A stretch of DNA of 30,771 bases from Ophiothrix spiculata. Its lineage: Eukaryota > Echinodermata > Ophiuroidea > Amphilepidida > Ophiotrichidae. Location: assembly GCA_000969725.1 (NCBI GenBank), contig JXSR01S073063.1; one strand, 5' to 3'. Of the stretch, positions 27,401 to 30,771 are shown in pieces. Under the pieces are notes generated by a model that was given only the letters and a program-made list of their open reading frames with translations, did not search any database and was not told where the DNA came from. The translations under genes and the position numbers were made by a program. How positions within the stretch are numbered: the first letter of the stretch is position 1; the number at the start of each line of letters is the position of its first letter.

Positions 27401-30324
27401 CTACCCTTACATATAAACAGATTACAGCAACTGTTTACAATGAAAATGCTACAAAAGCTCAGCTTTTTGATGTAGCTTTGCATTTTGTGCATTTGGTGTT
27501 GTAATATGATTTTAATCTTTTGGCAATATTGCAAACATTTTCATTTATGTTTTTCTTTACAGGAGACTCCACTGAAGTTAAAATAACAGTACTTGTAGAT
27601 AAAAACACAGCAGCTAGCCTCAACTCAGGGGAAGACACACTGGAGGACATCCTAGTGCTCCATCTAGACAACGGCAAAGACTATTATATATCCTTTTGAT
27701 CAAGACAATATAGCGCTTGCTGCATGTGGGGTGTGTGTAGTAGGATATGTAGGGGTAGGGGTGTGGAGTGTATGTTCCATGTAGACAATGGTAAAGATTT
27801 ATATGTTCTTCTGATTGCTATAGAGTATAGACCATATCTATGATTGACATACTCCCGCCGTTGATGGGGTAAATCCACAGAACTGGACGTGGGAATCGGA
27901 ACTCAGAATGAGGCCAAGTATGATAAATATGTGTTTTCTCATTCAACTGAGGTCATTATACACAAATGCAATTAAGGGCTCAGGCTTAAATGTACGCTGT
28001 TCTTGGTTAGCGGATAGGTGCAAAGGATTAGAAACTGTATCAAAATGTATTTGATAAGCCTCCCATAGCATGTTCATCAGTTGTATAGACCATATCTATA
28101 ATTGACATACTCCCGCCGCTGATGGGGTAAATCCACAGAATCGGACAGGGAACGGAACTCAGAGCGAGAGCAAGTAGTGTATTTATCATACTTGGCTTCG
28201 TTCTGAGTTCCGATTCCCCATCCGGTTCTGTGGATTTACCCCATCAACGGCGGGAGTAATTATAGATAATGTCAATTATAGATATGGTCTATATATGTAC
28301 ATATGATAAGTACTCTGTAATGGGAATTATACTTAAGGGCAGGCTCGTAGCCAGGATTTGTCTTGGAAGGGTGCAGAACTGCAAAAATTGACCAAAGTTG
28401 GACCTTACCCCTACCCTTTGGGGAAAAAGGCCTTTTTGTACCAATTTTCAACAAAAAGTGTACCTTTTGGTAAAGTTTTGTTGAAGTTGTACTTGTGAGC
28501 AAATCAACACAAGTTGTGTCAATATGGTATTTTTGCCTTAACTGTTTCACACATAACTGTTAGTGGTGTGTACAAGCCCAGTACTTTTGGCTGTTCAATA
28601 GAAGCATTGGTTATGATGCATCCGCCAATAACGGAACTCACTCCAAAGCAAGTCTCGCAATTGGTAAGTATTTCTATACTTCAGAAGGTTCAGGGTAAAT
28701 TCCAATTAAAAAAAGGCTGTCAAATTGTTTTATATTTGATTTTAGAAAAAAATCACTAGTGAAATATGTATACAGATCTACCCAATTCGACTCTCATCAA
28801 GTTGCCCCAAAATGGCACATAATTGCTTTCACTAATGTCACGGAATGTGAGTTTAGTGAATTTAAAGTTCCAAGTTTGCATCTGGATATGCTTCATCAGT
28901 CACTGAAAAGCCTGAGCTAAAGCCCTTGTACAATATAAAATTTTTAAACAAGTATAAAAAGATTTCATTTATATATACTGACATTCACAAAGTCTTTTGA
29001 ATCCAACTTTACTGAAGGTCAACAATAATGATCTACTTCAGTAGATAGTAGATGTATGAATGTCTCAAGGAAGATTTCAGCTTTATATTAATTAAATCAT
29101 TGATGTCAGTACCTTATATCATAATCAAAAGTTCTCACACATTTTACGCCATGTGTTGATTTACAGGAGGCTGGCAACCCATTGGAGTCTACAGGGTCAA
29201 CTGATGAATTTGCTAAATTTGACATTCCCAAAGAAGTCTGGATGTTAGTTGATCATCTCTTTAGAAATGCTACTTGTGAGGTAGGGACACACACTCATTT
29301 TGTATTCAACAACTCACTGTATCTCCTTATACAGGAGCATACTGTTGTTGATTCGTGATGAACCCACAGTTGATATTCAAATTAGCATATCCCGCATGCA
29401 CGCACAGCACAACTTTAACAAAAGTGTGTTTGCACATGTTATGCGGTACACATAAGTCAGTGCACTGTTCGTCGCGCATTTCCCACTTTAAGTACGTGCC
29501 AAGTCTTGTGCTTGGGAGCAATTGAAAAAGACCAAGAAACATTCACAAACTAGCACTTTTCTTTTAGATTCTGCTATGTATTTTTATGAAGATGAGTATA
29601 ATCTGTTAAAATGAAAACATTCAAATCAACAACTCTGCATCCGATGGGTCAACTATTTTCATTGCGCTCGGATGGTTTTGGCCACCCTCGTGCAGTAAAA
29701 ATATGCGGATACATAGATGTATCGTTGTTGATTTATGATGATAACCTCTGTAGCGTGTTTGAATACCTAATTGAAATTGGTTACCAGGCTGTGTTGGTTT
29801 CCATGTTTGAAATTTGTCCAGAGGAAGTTAAAAATGGGGATTAAAACTTGTTGCTGTCATTTTTGAACATGGGGCTGAAATATTGTTCCTCTGTGTGTAG
29901 CTGCAGTGTATAATTTTGTACTTGATACAAATATGCATTTTATTTCATTGACATATCCTAGCCATGTTTCTGGCCATGTCAAATTCACTCAGTTGCATAC
30001 ATAGATTTATCTTGCATAGAGTTTTGAATTGGTGGAACAATAATAATGCCCTTTGGAGCGATAAACAATATGCCCCATATTTTGCATTGCATTGCATTTA
30101 CTTGCTGTTATCACTTTATTAAGCCATTATAATGCCCACTACCAAATTCATTGTAAAGAGAGATCTCATAAGTAAAAATCTTTAGCACAATATATTGTCA
30201 GATTTTGTGATACGAGATTTTTTGTTTTCTTAATTTCAGGAAGAACTATTTGGAAGAGAAGGCCTACATCATGAGGTGATGGCAATCAGGAAGTGCCTAG
30301 ATGATGGCATGCCTGACTCCATGC
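3280..30324 (+). CDS. OCRL: OCRL/INPP5B-like inositol polyphosphate 5-phosphatase, partial multi-exon gene
   Basis: Family members remove the 5-phosphate from PI(4,5)P2 and related phosphoinositides on endosomes, Golgi and coated pits. Fifteen exons joined in the order listed below read through without a stop, and every junction is in phase (about 654 codons). Domain order seen: linker with FEDSF; 5-phosphatase from GTWNVNG (16.7 kb) to SDHKPV (23.6 kb); ASH domain (25.0-28.7 kb); start of the RhoGAP-like domain (29.2-30.3 kb). The order and sequence follow my recollection of human OCRL closely, for example VPAWCDRIL, [15 protein letters not shown] and [10 protein letters not shown]. All catalytic motifs of the phosphatase are present, so the product should be active. 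The N-terminal PH-like domain and start codon must lie upstream, and the rest of the RhoGAP-like domain downstream. Many invertebrates have one gene for both vertebrate paralogues, so the symbol stands for OCRL/INPP5B jointly. Confidence 0.95.
3643..4137. mobile_element. 495-bp inverted-repeat element
   Basis: The left end ATATCAGTTTGGCGGAACTC pairs with the right end GAGTTCCGCTGAACTGATAT (two mismatches). The pairing continues inward as AATTCGGATA against TATCCAAATT. Inner arms carry repeated GATAC and ATTCGGATAC motifs in both directions. No coding sequence. Confidence 0.8.
4363..4514. mobile_element. Fold-back MITE with TTTGGAAC ends, family 4 copy a
   Basis: The left end GTCACTTTGGAACTGGCACT is inversely similar to the right end GAGTGCCCGTTCTAAAAGTGC. 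A related element with the same GGAACTGGCAC core lies at 14629-14747. Confidence 0.6.
4614..5762. mobile_element. 1.15-kb hAT-like non-autonomous element
   Basis: Ends CAGGGACTCAGTTTTAA and TTAAAACCGAGTCCCTG are 17-bp inverted repeats with one mismatch and start with CAGGG, as hAT termini often do. CTGCA occurs directly outside both ends. A clean 8-bp hAT target duplication is not seen, so the family is tentative. Both subterminal zones are GC-rich with repeated GCGCG/TAGCGCG words, and near 4741 a palindrome GGGGCCCGCTTAAGGGCCCC stands out. A 67-codon open frame on the - strand (4989-5192) has no recognisable motif. Confidence 0.75.
7390..7651. mobile_element. 262-bp palindrome-core MITE, family 2 copy a
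   Basis: Ends GTCATGTGAGTGCAAGAAA and TTTCTTGCACTCGCATGAC are inverted repeats with one mismatch. At the centre (7500-7564) sits a nearly perfect hairpin with 31-base arms, one mismatch and a 3-base loop (AGTGGTTCTTGAAATGG ... CCATTTCAAGAATCACT). A diverged copy lies at 20569-20829. Confidence 0.85.
7855..7939 (+). CDS. Candidate alternative exon B1 (duplicated with B2)
   Basis: Preceded by acceptor ACAACAG and followed by donor-like GTAAGG. Read in the phase left by exon A it encodes [20 protein letters not shown] and then SISRNRRA: acidic with tyrosines, then basic. Reading on past the donor gives [13 protein letters not shown] and a stop near 7978. A diverged copy (B2) lies about 4 kb downstream with the same frame, the same acceptor context and the same GTAAGG donor, which argues for a real coding exon. 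The donor leaves phase 0, but exon C needs two leftover bases. Direct splicing to exon C would therefore hit a TGA after six codons. Either a small exon is missing from this list, or B1 is a poison or terminal exon. Confidence 0.55.
8362..8490. mobile_element. 129-bp MITE, family 1 copy a
   Basis: Perfect 14-bp terminal inverted repeats: TATAGGTCAAACAA at the left and TTGTTTGACCTATA at the right. The interior is also partly palindromic. A second 129-bp copy lies at 11978-12106 with recognisable similarity throughout, for example the shared CCCATTGTTTGTAAATG. A fragment similar to the left interior is seen near 8133-8170. There is no coding capacity. A TA target site fits the ends. Confidence 0.8.
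9461..9813. mobile_element. 353-bp TIR element with CTTAGGCC ends
   Basis: The left arm CTTAGGCCAAGGAAAAAAAA plus GGTTGTCTCAGAAACC pairs with the right arm GGTTTCTGAGACAAACC plus a TTTGGCC-rich tail ending GGCCTTAG. The inner AGGTTGTCTCAGAAACC match is almost perfect. The terminal TTAGGCCAA is shared with family 3 (25244-25518), which suggests related transposases. Inside is a short repeat, CTATGCGGTATGC / CTATGTGGTATGC. Confidence 0.8.
10370..10494. repeat. Near-perfect 125-bp hairpin (fold-back MITE)
   Basis: The left arm GACCCAAATTCATGAAACCC ... ACCTGTCAAA pairs with the right arm TTTGACAGGT ... GGGTTTCATGAATTTGGGCC. The arms are about 60 bases each with scattered mismatches and almost no loop. 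No coding sequence. Confidence 0.85.
10891..11000 (+). repeat. Two-copy 55-bp tandem duplication
   Basis: TTCCAAATCAGCTCGATGCC (10891) and TTCCAAATCAACCTGATGCC (10946) start two units that both end in TGTAACTTTGCAACTG plus ACA. The unit length is not a multiple of three, so this is not coding. Confidence 0.85.
11847..11934 (+). CDS. Candidate alternative exon B2 (copy of B1)
   Basis: Acceptor CTAAACAG ends at 11846; donor GTAAGG starts at 11935. In the phase left by exon A it encodes [20 protein letters not shown] and then SGIARNRRA, aligning with B1 across its full length with one extra codon. Several differences from B1 are synonymous (TAC/TAT, CGA/CGC, AGG/AGA, GCA/GCT) and the single indel is a whole codon, the pattern of selection on protein. 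Past the donor the frame runs to a TAG at 11980 that lies inside a MITE. As with B1, the end phase does not match exon C. B1 and B2 look like a duplicated, possibly mutually exclusive, exon pair. Confidence 0.55.
11978..12106. mobile_element. 129-bp MITE, family 1 copy b
   Basis: Same length and layout as 8362-8490. The left end is TATAGGCCAAACAA and the right end TTGTTGCCTATA. It starts 43 bases after the donor of candidate exon B2 and supplies the stop codon of the B2 read-through frame. Copy a likewise lies downstream of B1, though 422 bases away, so the pair may have been duplicated together with the exon. Confidence 0.8.
12960..13119. repeat. 160-bp fold-back element
   Basis: Left ATACAACATGG ... 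TTCTGACC ... GATGCGTGTGACTAC pairs with right GTAGTCATATGCATC ... GGTCAGTAATTTT ... CCATGTTGTAT. The loop lies around CTCCGCTTCACGTCGGG. Imperfect but extended pairing from end to end. Confidence 0.8.
14629..14747. mobile_element. 119-bp fold-back MITE, family 4 copy b
   Basis: Left AAGCACCTGTTTTGGAACTG plus GCAC pairs with right GTGCTAGTTCCAAAACGAG plus TGCTGCTT. The middle is an AT-rich partial palindrome. Confidence 0.8.
15556..16186. mobile_element. 631-bp TA-flanked inverted-repeat element
   Basis: Left GACCATTCCTGTAATTGGCA ... TAGTGAGGGATATC pairs with right GATATCCCTCAGTAGCG ... TTATAGGATGGTC, with TA outside each end (15554-15555 and 16187-16188), as in Tc1/mariner-type insertions. 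A second, perfect 21-base inverted pair is nested inside (15703-15723 and 15806-15826, core GAGACAAAATCAATGCA). Open frames on the - strand across it show no transposase motif. The terminal GACCAT resembles the 27830-28290 family. Confidence 0.8.
16409..16552 (+). CDS. OCRL: Exon C: linker immediately before the 5-phosphatase domain
   Basis: Acceptor TTTCCCACAG ends at 16408; donor GTAAGAG starts at 16553. It encodes [20 protein letters not shown] and continues through [20 protein letters not shown] to YTFLHDF, ending in a split codon completed by exon D. The [18 protein letters not shown] segment corresponds to the helix before the catalytic core in OCRL (human: an AKREKEYVNIQTFR-like segment). 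The other two frames are closed near the acceptor. The start phase (one base completes a codon) matches the end of exon A exactly, so A to C splicing is in frame. Confidence 0.9.
16706..16922 (+). CDS. OCRL: Exon D: 5-phosphatase catalytic domain, start
   Basis: Acceptor TTAATTACAG; donor GTAAGT at 16923. It opens with [13 protein letters not shown], the family's first motif with the conserved Asn, and contains [13 protein letters not shown], whose Glu is the Mg2+ ligand of the endonuclease/exonuclease/phosphatase fold. It ends LSRVGTYIR, corresponding to human SKAKYKK. The exon keeps the spacing of human OCRL between the two motifs. Confidence 0.97.
16923..17547 (+). other. Intron D to E: nothing assignable
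   Basis: AT-rich sequence without visible repeats, exons or RNA genes. It ends in a polypyrimidine tract and CAG acceptor. Confidence 0.6.
17548..17664 (+). CDS. OCRL: Exon E: 5-phosphatase domain, VGTGIMGKM segment
   Basis: Acceptor TTTTTTTTCAG; donor GTGAGT at 17665. It starts and ends at phase 0 (39 codons) and encodes [20 protein letters not shown] followed by [19 protein letters not shown]. It joins directly to GNKGG in exon F, as in human OCRL. The last 98 nt of the exon plus its donor are repeated three more times downstream (separate entry). Only this first copy has the full 5' part of the exon and a strong polypyrimidine tract. Confidence 0.95.
17567..18090 (+). repeat. Four-copy tandem array of the 3' part of exon E plus its donor
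   Basis: The period is 139 bp: the TGGGATGATGTTAACTG motif recurs at about 17568, 17707, 17846 and 17985. Each unit has 98 bases of exon E, the GTGAGT donor, and (copies 1-3) about 41 bases ending in TTTGCTTTAG, which resembles an acceptor. Copies differ at a few bases, for example GCTAATGG/GCTTATGG and GGGCACCGG/GGGAACCGG. After copy 4 the sequence turns to unique intron at CATCAAGCAAATAATAC. Splicing an extra copy in through the TTTAG site would shift the frame to an early stop, so copies 2-4 should normally be skipped. Confidence 0.95.
18091..18664 (+). other. Intron after the exon E array: nothing assignable
   Basis: Unique AT-rich sequence following the fourth exon E copy. No feature seen. 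Confidence 0.6.
18665..18772 (+). CDS. OCRL: Exon F: 5-phosphatase domain, GNKGG and NTHLAAH
   Basis: Acceptor TTTTCACAG; donor GTTGGT at 18773 (a weak-looking donor). 36 codons, phase 0 at both ends. It encodes [19 protein letters not shown], then [17 protein letters not shown]. The (N/S)THLAAH motif lies at the active site, and FERRNQ joins to DYHDIC of exon G as in human OCRL. Confidence 0.97.
18913..19987. mobile_element. piggyBac-like TTAA element containing the assembly gap
   Basis: The left end AGGGGCATTGGAC (18913-18925) and the right end GTCCAATGCCCCT (19975-19987) are perfect 13-bp inverted repeats. Both are bordered outside by TTAA (18909-18912 and 19988-19991), the target site of piggyBac-type transposases. 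The middle is mostly unknown bases, so I cannot say whether it encodes a transposase. The nominal length is about 1.08 kb if the gap size is right. A related-looking single end, TTAAAGGGGCAATATTG, occurs near 14194 without a partner. Confidence 0.8.
19021..19830. other. Assembly gap (810 unknown bases)
   Basis: A run of N inside the intron between exons F and G. Exons F and G are adjacent in the human protein (RRNQ-DYKDIC), so no coding sequence appears to be lost. Confidence 0.99.
19992..20471 (+). other. Intron before exon G: nothing assignable
   Basis: AT-rich sequence right of the TTAA element, with no exon or repeat that I can support. Confidence 0.55.
20472..20554 (+). CDS. OCRL: Exon G: 5-phosphatase domain, middle
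   Basis: Acceptor TTCTTCCCAG; donor GTAAGT at 20555. It starts at phase 0 and ends with two bases of a split codon. It encodes [20 protein letters not shown] and [18 protein letters not shown] corresponds to human DYKDICARMSF; the stretch after it is a variable loop. A MITE begins only 14 bases past the exon end. Confidence 0.95.
20569..20829. mobile_element. 260-bp palindrome-core MITE, family 2 copy b
   Basis: Ends TCATGGTGCAAGAAAGT (left) and ACTTTCTTACAATTACATGA (right) are imperfect inverted repeats. The middle contains a diverged version of the hairpin seen in copy a (CTTGAAATGGTTC ... CACCTGAAGAACC), followed by CCCAAGACTGGA and CAGTGTGC, shared with copy a. It starts immediately downstream of the exon G donor. 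Confidence 0.75.
20830..21425 (+). other. Intron before exon H: nothing assignable
   Basis: After the MITE, only AT-rich sequence. An 81-codon open frame (21106-21351) shows no family resemblance. Confidence 0.55.
21426..21537 (+). CDS. OCRL: Exon H: 5-phosphatase domain, WMGDLNYR motif
   Basis: Acceptor TTTTTTCCCAG; donor GTGAGT at 21538. One leading base completes the codon begun in exon G. It encodes [20 protein letters not shown], then [25 protein letters not shown] is the WxGDxNxR signature of inositol 5-phosphatases, carrying the catalytic Asp and Asn. Human OCRL has VVIWLGDLNYRL here, then SLINKKDLQRLLKFDQ. Confidence 0.98.
21565..21923. mobile_element. 359-bp TIR element with 10-bp target duplication
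   Basis: The first and last roughly 40 bases are inverted repeats (left GGGGCCACTGAGCTATATTG..., right ...ATATCTGAGTGGCCCCC). AGCTTGTATG lies directly outside each end (21555-21564 and 21924-21933), a perfect 10-bp direct repeat of the target. The TSD length fits Mutator-like elements, but the family is unproven. No coding sequence. Confidence 0.85.
21934..22502 (+). other. Intron before exon I: nothing assignable
   Basis: AT-rich sequence after the 10-bp target duplication; several A and T runs, no other structure. Confidence 0.55.
22503..22612 (+). CDS. OCRL: Exon I: 5-phosphatase domain, PTYKFD segment
   Basis: Acceptor TTATTATATAG; donor GTAACA at 22613. It starts at phase 0 and ends with two bases of a split Ser codon. 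It encodes [20 protein letters not shown], then [16 protein letters not shown]. The GF-EG-I-F-PTYK pattern is typical of the family (human FNEGEIKFIPTYKYD). Confidence 0.97.
22613..23493 (+). other. Intron I to J with a short GTTT microsatellite
   Basis: Near 23160-23178 there is a (GTTT)n run of about four units. Otherwise nothing assignable. Confidence 0.6.
23494..23668 (+). CDS. OCRL: Exon J: 5-phosphatase domain end, PAWCDRIL and SDHKPV
   Basis: Acceptor TTCTGTACAG; donor GTGAGT at 23669. It encodes [40 protein letters not shown] and [19 protein letters not shown](A/S)WCDR(I/V)L and SDHKPV are the last two catalytic signatures of inositol 5-phosphatases, and the His of SDHKPV is essential in the family. 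The segment between them ([17 protein letters not shown]) is longer and more basic than in human OCRL. The 3' two-thirds of this exon is repeated twice in the following intron. Confidence 0.98.
23525..24018 (+). repeat. Three-copy tandem array of the 3' part of exon J plus its donor
   Basis: CGTATCTTATTCAAAG starts copy 1 (23525) and copy 2 (23709); CATATCTTATTCAAAG starts copy 3 (23902). Copies 1 and 2 end in GATGTCTCT followed by GTGAGT or GTAAGT and a TATC/ATCT-rich tract. Copy 3 lacks an in-frame 30-base block including SDHKPV and ends AATGTTTCT-GTAAGT (24016). Copies 2 and 3 keep the open reading frame of exon J. AAAACAG sites at 23738 and near 23931 would give phase 0-0 cassettes of 114 and about 84 nt. 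Copy 2 differs from copy 1 by both synonymous and replacement changes. Confidence 0.93.
24019..24954 (+). other. Intron J to K after the exon J array
   Basis: Possible weak inverted similarity between a GTTCTGGGCAGTTGG block near 24450 and a CCACCCAGAACTGCC block near 24645. No defined element ends were found. Confidence 0.4.
24955..25065 (+). CDS. OCRL: Exon K: start of ASH domain region
   Basis: Acceptor TGTGTGTAG; donor GTAAGT at 25066. 37 codons, phase 0 at both ends. It encodes [20 protein letters not shown], then [17 protein letters not shown]. It corresponds to human [21 protein letters not shown], the link from the phosphatase into the ASH (ASPM-SPD2-Hydin) domain. Confidence 0.95.
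25244..25518. mobile_element. 275-bp MITE with TTAGGCC ends, family 3
   Basis: The left arm TTAGGCCAAAAAAAAATAAT plus TGTTGTGTTGCCCTCA pairs with a right arm containing TGAGGGCAACATAACA and ending TTTTTTTGGCCTTA. Inner copies of GTCGGTCGG and CGACCC flank an AT-rich centre. A matching right end (GTGAGGGCAACACATCAA, then CGCCTTATA) occurs at about 173-210, so at least two copies lie in the window. Confidence 0.8.
25835..26000 (+). CDS. OCRL: Exon L: ASH domain, first half
   Basis: Acceptor TTTCTTGCAG; donor GTATGT at 26001. It starts at phase 0 and ends with one base of a split Gly codon. It encodes [40 protein letters not shown] and [15 protein letters not shown]. It aligns with human [20 protein letters not shown] and the following KPWLRAEP. 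These are beta strands of the immunoglobulin-like ASH domain. Confidence 0.97.
26001..27562 (+). other. Intron L to M: AT-rich, nothing assignable
   Basis: Long AT-rich intron with A/T runs (for example near 26395 and 26890). No terminal repeats or exons recognised. Confidence 0.55.
27563..27687 (+). CDS. OCRL: Exon M: ASH domain, second half, ends at AT-AC donor
   Basis: Acceptor TTTCTTTACAG. It encodes [20 protein letters not shown] and [20 protein letters not shown], then YY. Human OCRL has [28 protein letters not shown] here. No GT donor fits: the reading frame hits a stop soon after. The exon must end at 27687, directly before ATATCCTTTT, a perfect U12-type AT donor. The next exon then resumes as ITVSG, restoring the family alignment without gaps. 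Confidence 0.95.
27775..27823 (+). repeat. Degraded tandem copy of the exon M 3' end and its U12 donor
   Basis: TTCCATGTAGACAATGGTAA (27775 on) followed by AGATTTATATGTTCTTCTGA resembles the exon M end at 27659-27709 (CTCCATCTAGACAACGGCAA, then the donor region). The offset is about 116 bases. In the copy, the U12 donor has decayed to ATATGTTCTT. Substitutions throughout indicate that it is older than the exon E copies. Confidence 0.7.
27830..28290. mobile_element. TA-flanked fold-back elements with GACCATATCTAT ends
   Basis: A complete fold-back runs from about 28088 (GACCATATCTATAATTGACA) to 28290 (ATTATAGATATGGTC), with TA outside each end. Its arms share CTCCCGCCG, GATGGGGTAAATCCACAGAA and GGAACTCAGA in inverted order. 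A lone left arm of the same family lies at 27830-27935 and matches the inverse of the right arm even better. The block may therefore be one longer element with a second arm inserted or duplicated. Non-coding. Confidence 0.8.
28553..28663 (+). CDS. OCRL: Exon N: end of ASH domain and ASH-RhoGAP linker
   Basis: It begins directly after the AC of the U12-type intron; donor GTAAGT at 28664. 37 codons, phase 0 at both ends. It encodes [20 protein letters not shown], then [17 protein letters not shown]. ITVSGxYxPSxFGxSxEAL matches human LTISGNYLPSCFGTSLEAL. Human OCRL has its second clathrin box (LIDLE) just after this region. Here the equivalent place reads VSQL and then EAGN, so that box is missing. 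Confidence 0.95.
28664..29166 (+). other. Intron N to O: nothing assignable
   Basis: AT-rich, no repeats or exons recognised. Confidence 0.6.
29167..29280 (+). CDS. OCRL: Exon O: start of RhoGAP-like domain
   Basis: Acceptor TGATTTACAG; donor GTAGGG at 29281. 38 codons, phase 0 at both ends. It encodes [20 protein letters not shown], then [34 protein letters not shown] matches human VPKEIWLLVDHLFKYA. In OCRL/INPP5B this is the first helix of the RhoGAP-like fold. Confidence 0.95.
29281..30239 (+). other. Intron O to P: nothing assignable
   Basis: A 77-codon open frame (29611-29844) has no family motif and no splice context. Treated as chance. Confidence 0.55.
30240..30324 (+). CDS. OCRL: Exon P: RhoGAP-like domain, ends at U12-type GT donor
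   Basis: Acceptor TTAATTTCAG. It encodes [20 protein letters not shown], then DDGMPDSM, ending with one base of a split codon. It corresponds to human QEDLFQTPGMQEEL followed by the CLDTSIPETIP region, after which human continues GSNHS. The frame stays open for several codons past the end, so the boundary rests on family alignment and the GTATCCTTT donor at 30325. The next exon lies outside the window. Confidence 0.9.
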
Positions 30325-30333
30325 GTATCCTTT
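30325..30333 (+). promoter_or_regulatory. U12-type GT splice donor
   Basis: GTATCCTTT is a full match to the minor-spliceosome 5' splice site consensus (RTATCCTTT) and sits exactly where exon P must end. The matching branch site and acceptor would lie beyond the window. Confidence 0.8.
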
Positions 30334-30771
30334 GCTTTGATCAGGGTTCTCAATTCATTTTGGCCAAATTCTTTTGGGAAAATACAAAAGGGACATATTA
30401 TGAAGAGCGAGCAATTATCTTTTCAGCAGTGGTAGCACCAGTAGCATATGATAGTTTAACTTTTAGCTGAATGGTAATTTAATGCATTTTAATTTCAGGG
30501 AAAAAAGTTTTAAAAAGAAGAAAATAGCAATTCATTGTTTATTTCAGCAGCAAAAAATCAAAAAAATAAAAAAAATTGGCAGGAAAGAAGCAAAATATTT
30601 GACATGTTTTGCTAAAATTATCGAAAGAGGGGTCATTGGGTGTGAAAATTACTCCCCCCCCCCCAGCACAATTTTTGGTCAAAAACAAGCACAATTTCTT
30701 TTGGTGAAGGAGTGTCGAACAAGGGGTAACCAACAGTGGCGTGCCCAAAGGGGGGGCCGGGGGGGCACGTG
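30334..30771 (+). other. Start of the next intron, with a repeat-like end
   Basis: Body of the presumed U12-type intron. Near the window edge there is an 11-C run (30654-30664) and two 7-G runs (30750-30756, 30759-30765) next to CAGTGGCGTGCCCAAAG. This is a composition typical of dispersed repeats, but the family and boundaries are not visible. Confidence 0.5.

Larger units (their letters stand above)
27688..28552 (+). other. U12-type AT-AC intron
   Basis: The 5' splice site is ATATCCTTT (27688-27696), an exact match to the U12 AT-AC consensus. Near the 3' end, TGCCTTAAC (28534-28542) matches the U12 branch-site consensus TTCCTTAAC at eight of nine positions. It lies 10 bases before the terminal AC (28551-28552). 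No GT-AG pair preserves the frame and the ASH alignment (DYY|ITVSG versus human DYFLTISG). The intron is 865 bp and also carries fold-back elements and a degraded copy of the exon M end. Confidence 0.92.

Noticed and set aside
29611-29844. 77-codon open frame on the + strand
   Set aside because: Between exons O and P, no splice sites in the right phase and no resemblance to the RhoGAP-like domain.

Overview
The window is a piece of an animal nuclear genome: AT-rich, very long introns, GT-AG splice sites and many short inverted-repeat transposons. It holds one protein gene that I can support, on the + strand. It is an OCRL/INPP5B-type inositol polyphosphate 5-phosphatase, entered at an internal exon and left inside its RhoGAP-like domain. 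Protein similarity and repeat style suggest an invertebrate deuterostome (hemichordate, echinoderm or cephalochordate). That assignment is an inference and is not strong.

Fifteen constitutive exons can be placed from about 3.28 kb to 30.32 kb, and all fourteen junctions are phase-compatible (1,962 nt, about 654 codons). In order they encode a Ser/Thr-rich linker with an FEDSF (FxDxF, AP-2-type) motif, the pre-catalytic linker, the 5-phosphatase domain with its diagnostic motifs ([41 protein letters not shown]), the ASH domain, and the start of the RhoGAP-like domain. The start codon, any PH domain and the rest of the RhoGAP-like domain lie outside the window. An 810-base assembly gap falls in an intron.

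The gene itself is the most interesting part. (1) It has a textbook U12-type AT-AC intron in the ASH region, and the last exon ends at a perfect U12-type GTATCCTTT donor, so it probably has two minor-spliceosome introns. (2) Three exons have been partly copied in tandem into the intron just downstream, each copy carrying the exon's 3' end and its donor: four copies of a 139-bp unit, three copies of a unit of about 185-193 bp, and two copies of a short unit. (3) Two diverged but reading-frame-conserved copies of an 85/88-nt exon lie 4 kb apart in the large linker intron. Their phase does not fit the next recognised exon.

The introns carry at least eleven inverted-repeat elements: a TTAA-flanked piggyBac-like element around the gap, a hAT-like 1.15-kb element, an element with a 10-bp target duplication, TA-flanked fold-back elements, and several two-copy MITE families, plus a tRNA-derived SINE head. 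No LTR element, LINE open reading frame, CRISPR array or bacterial-type operon is visible.
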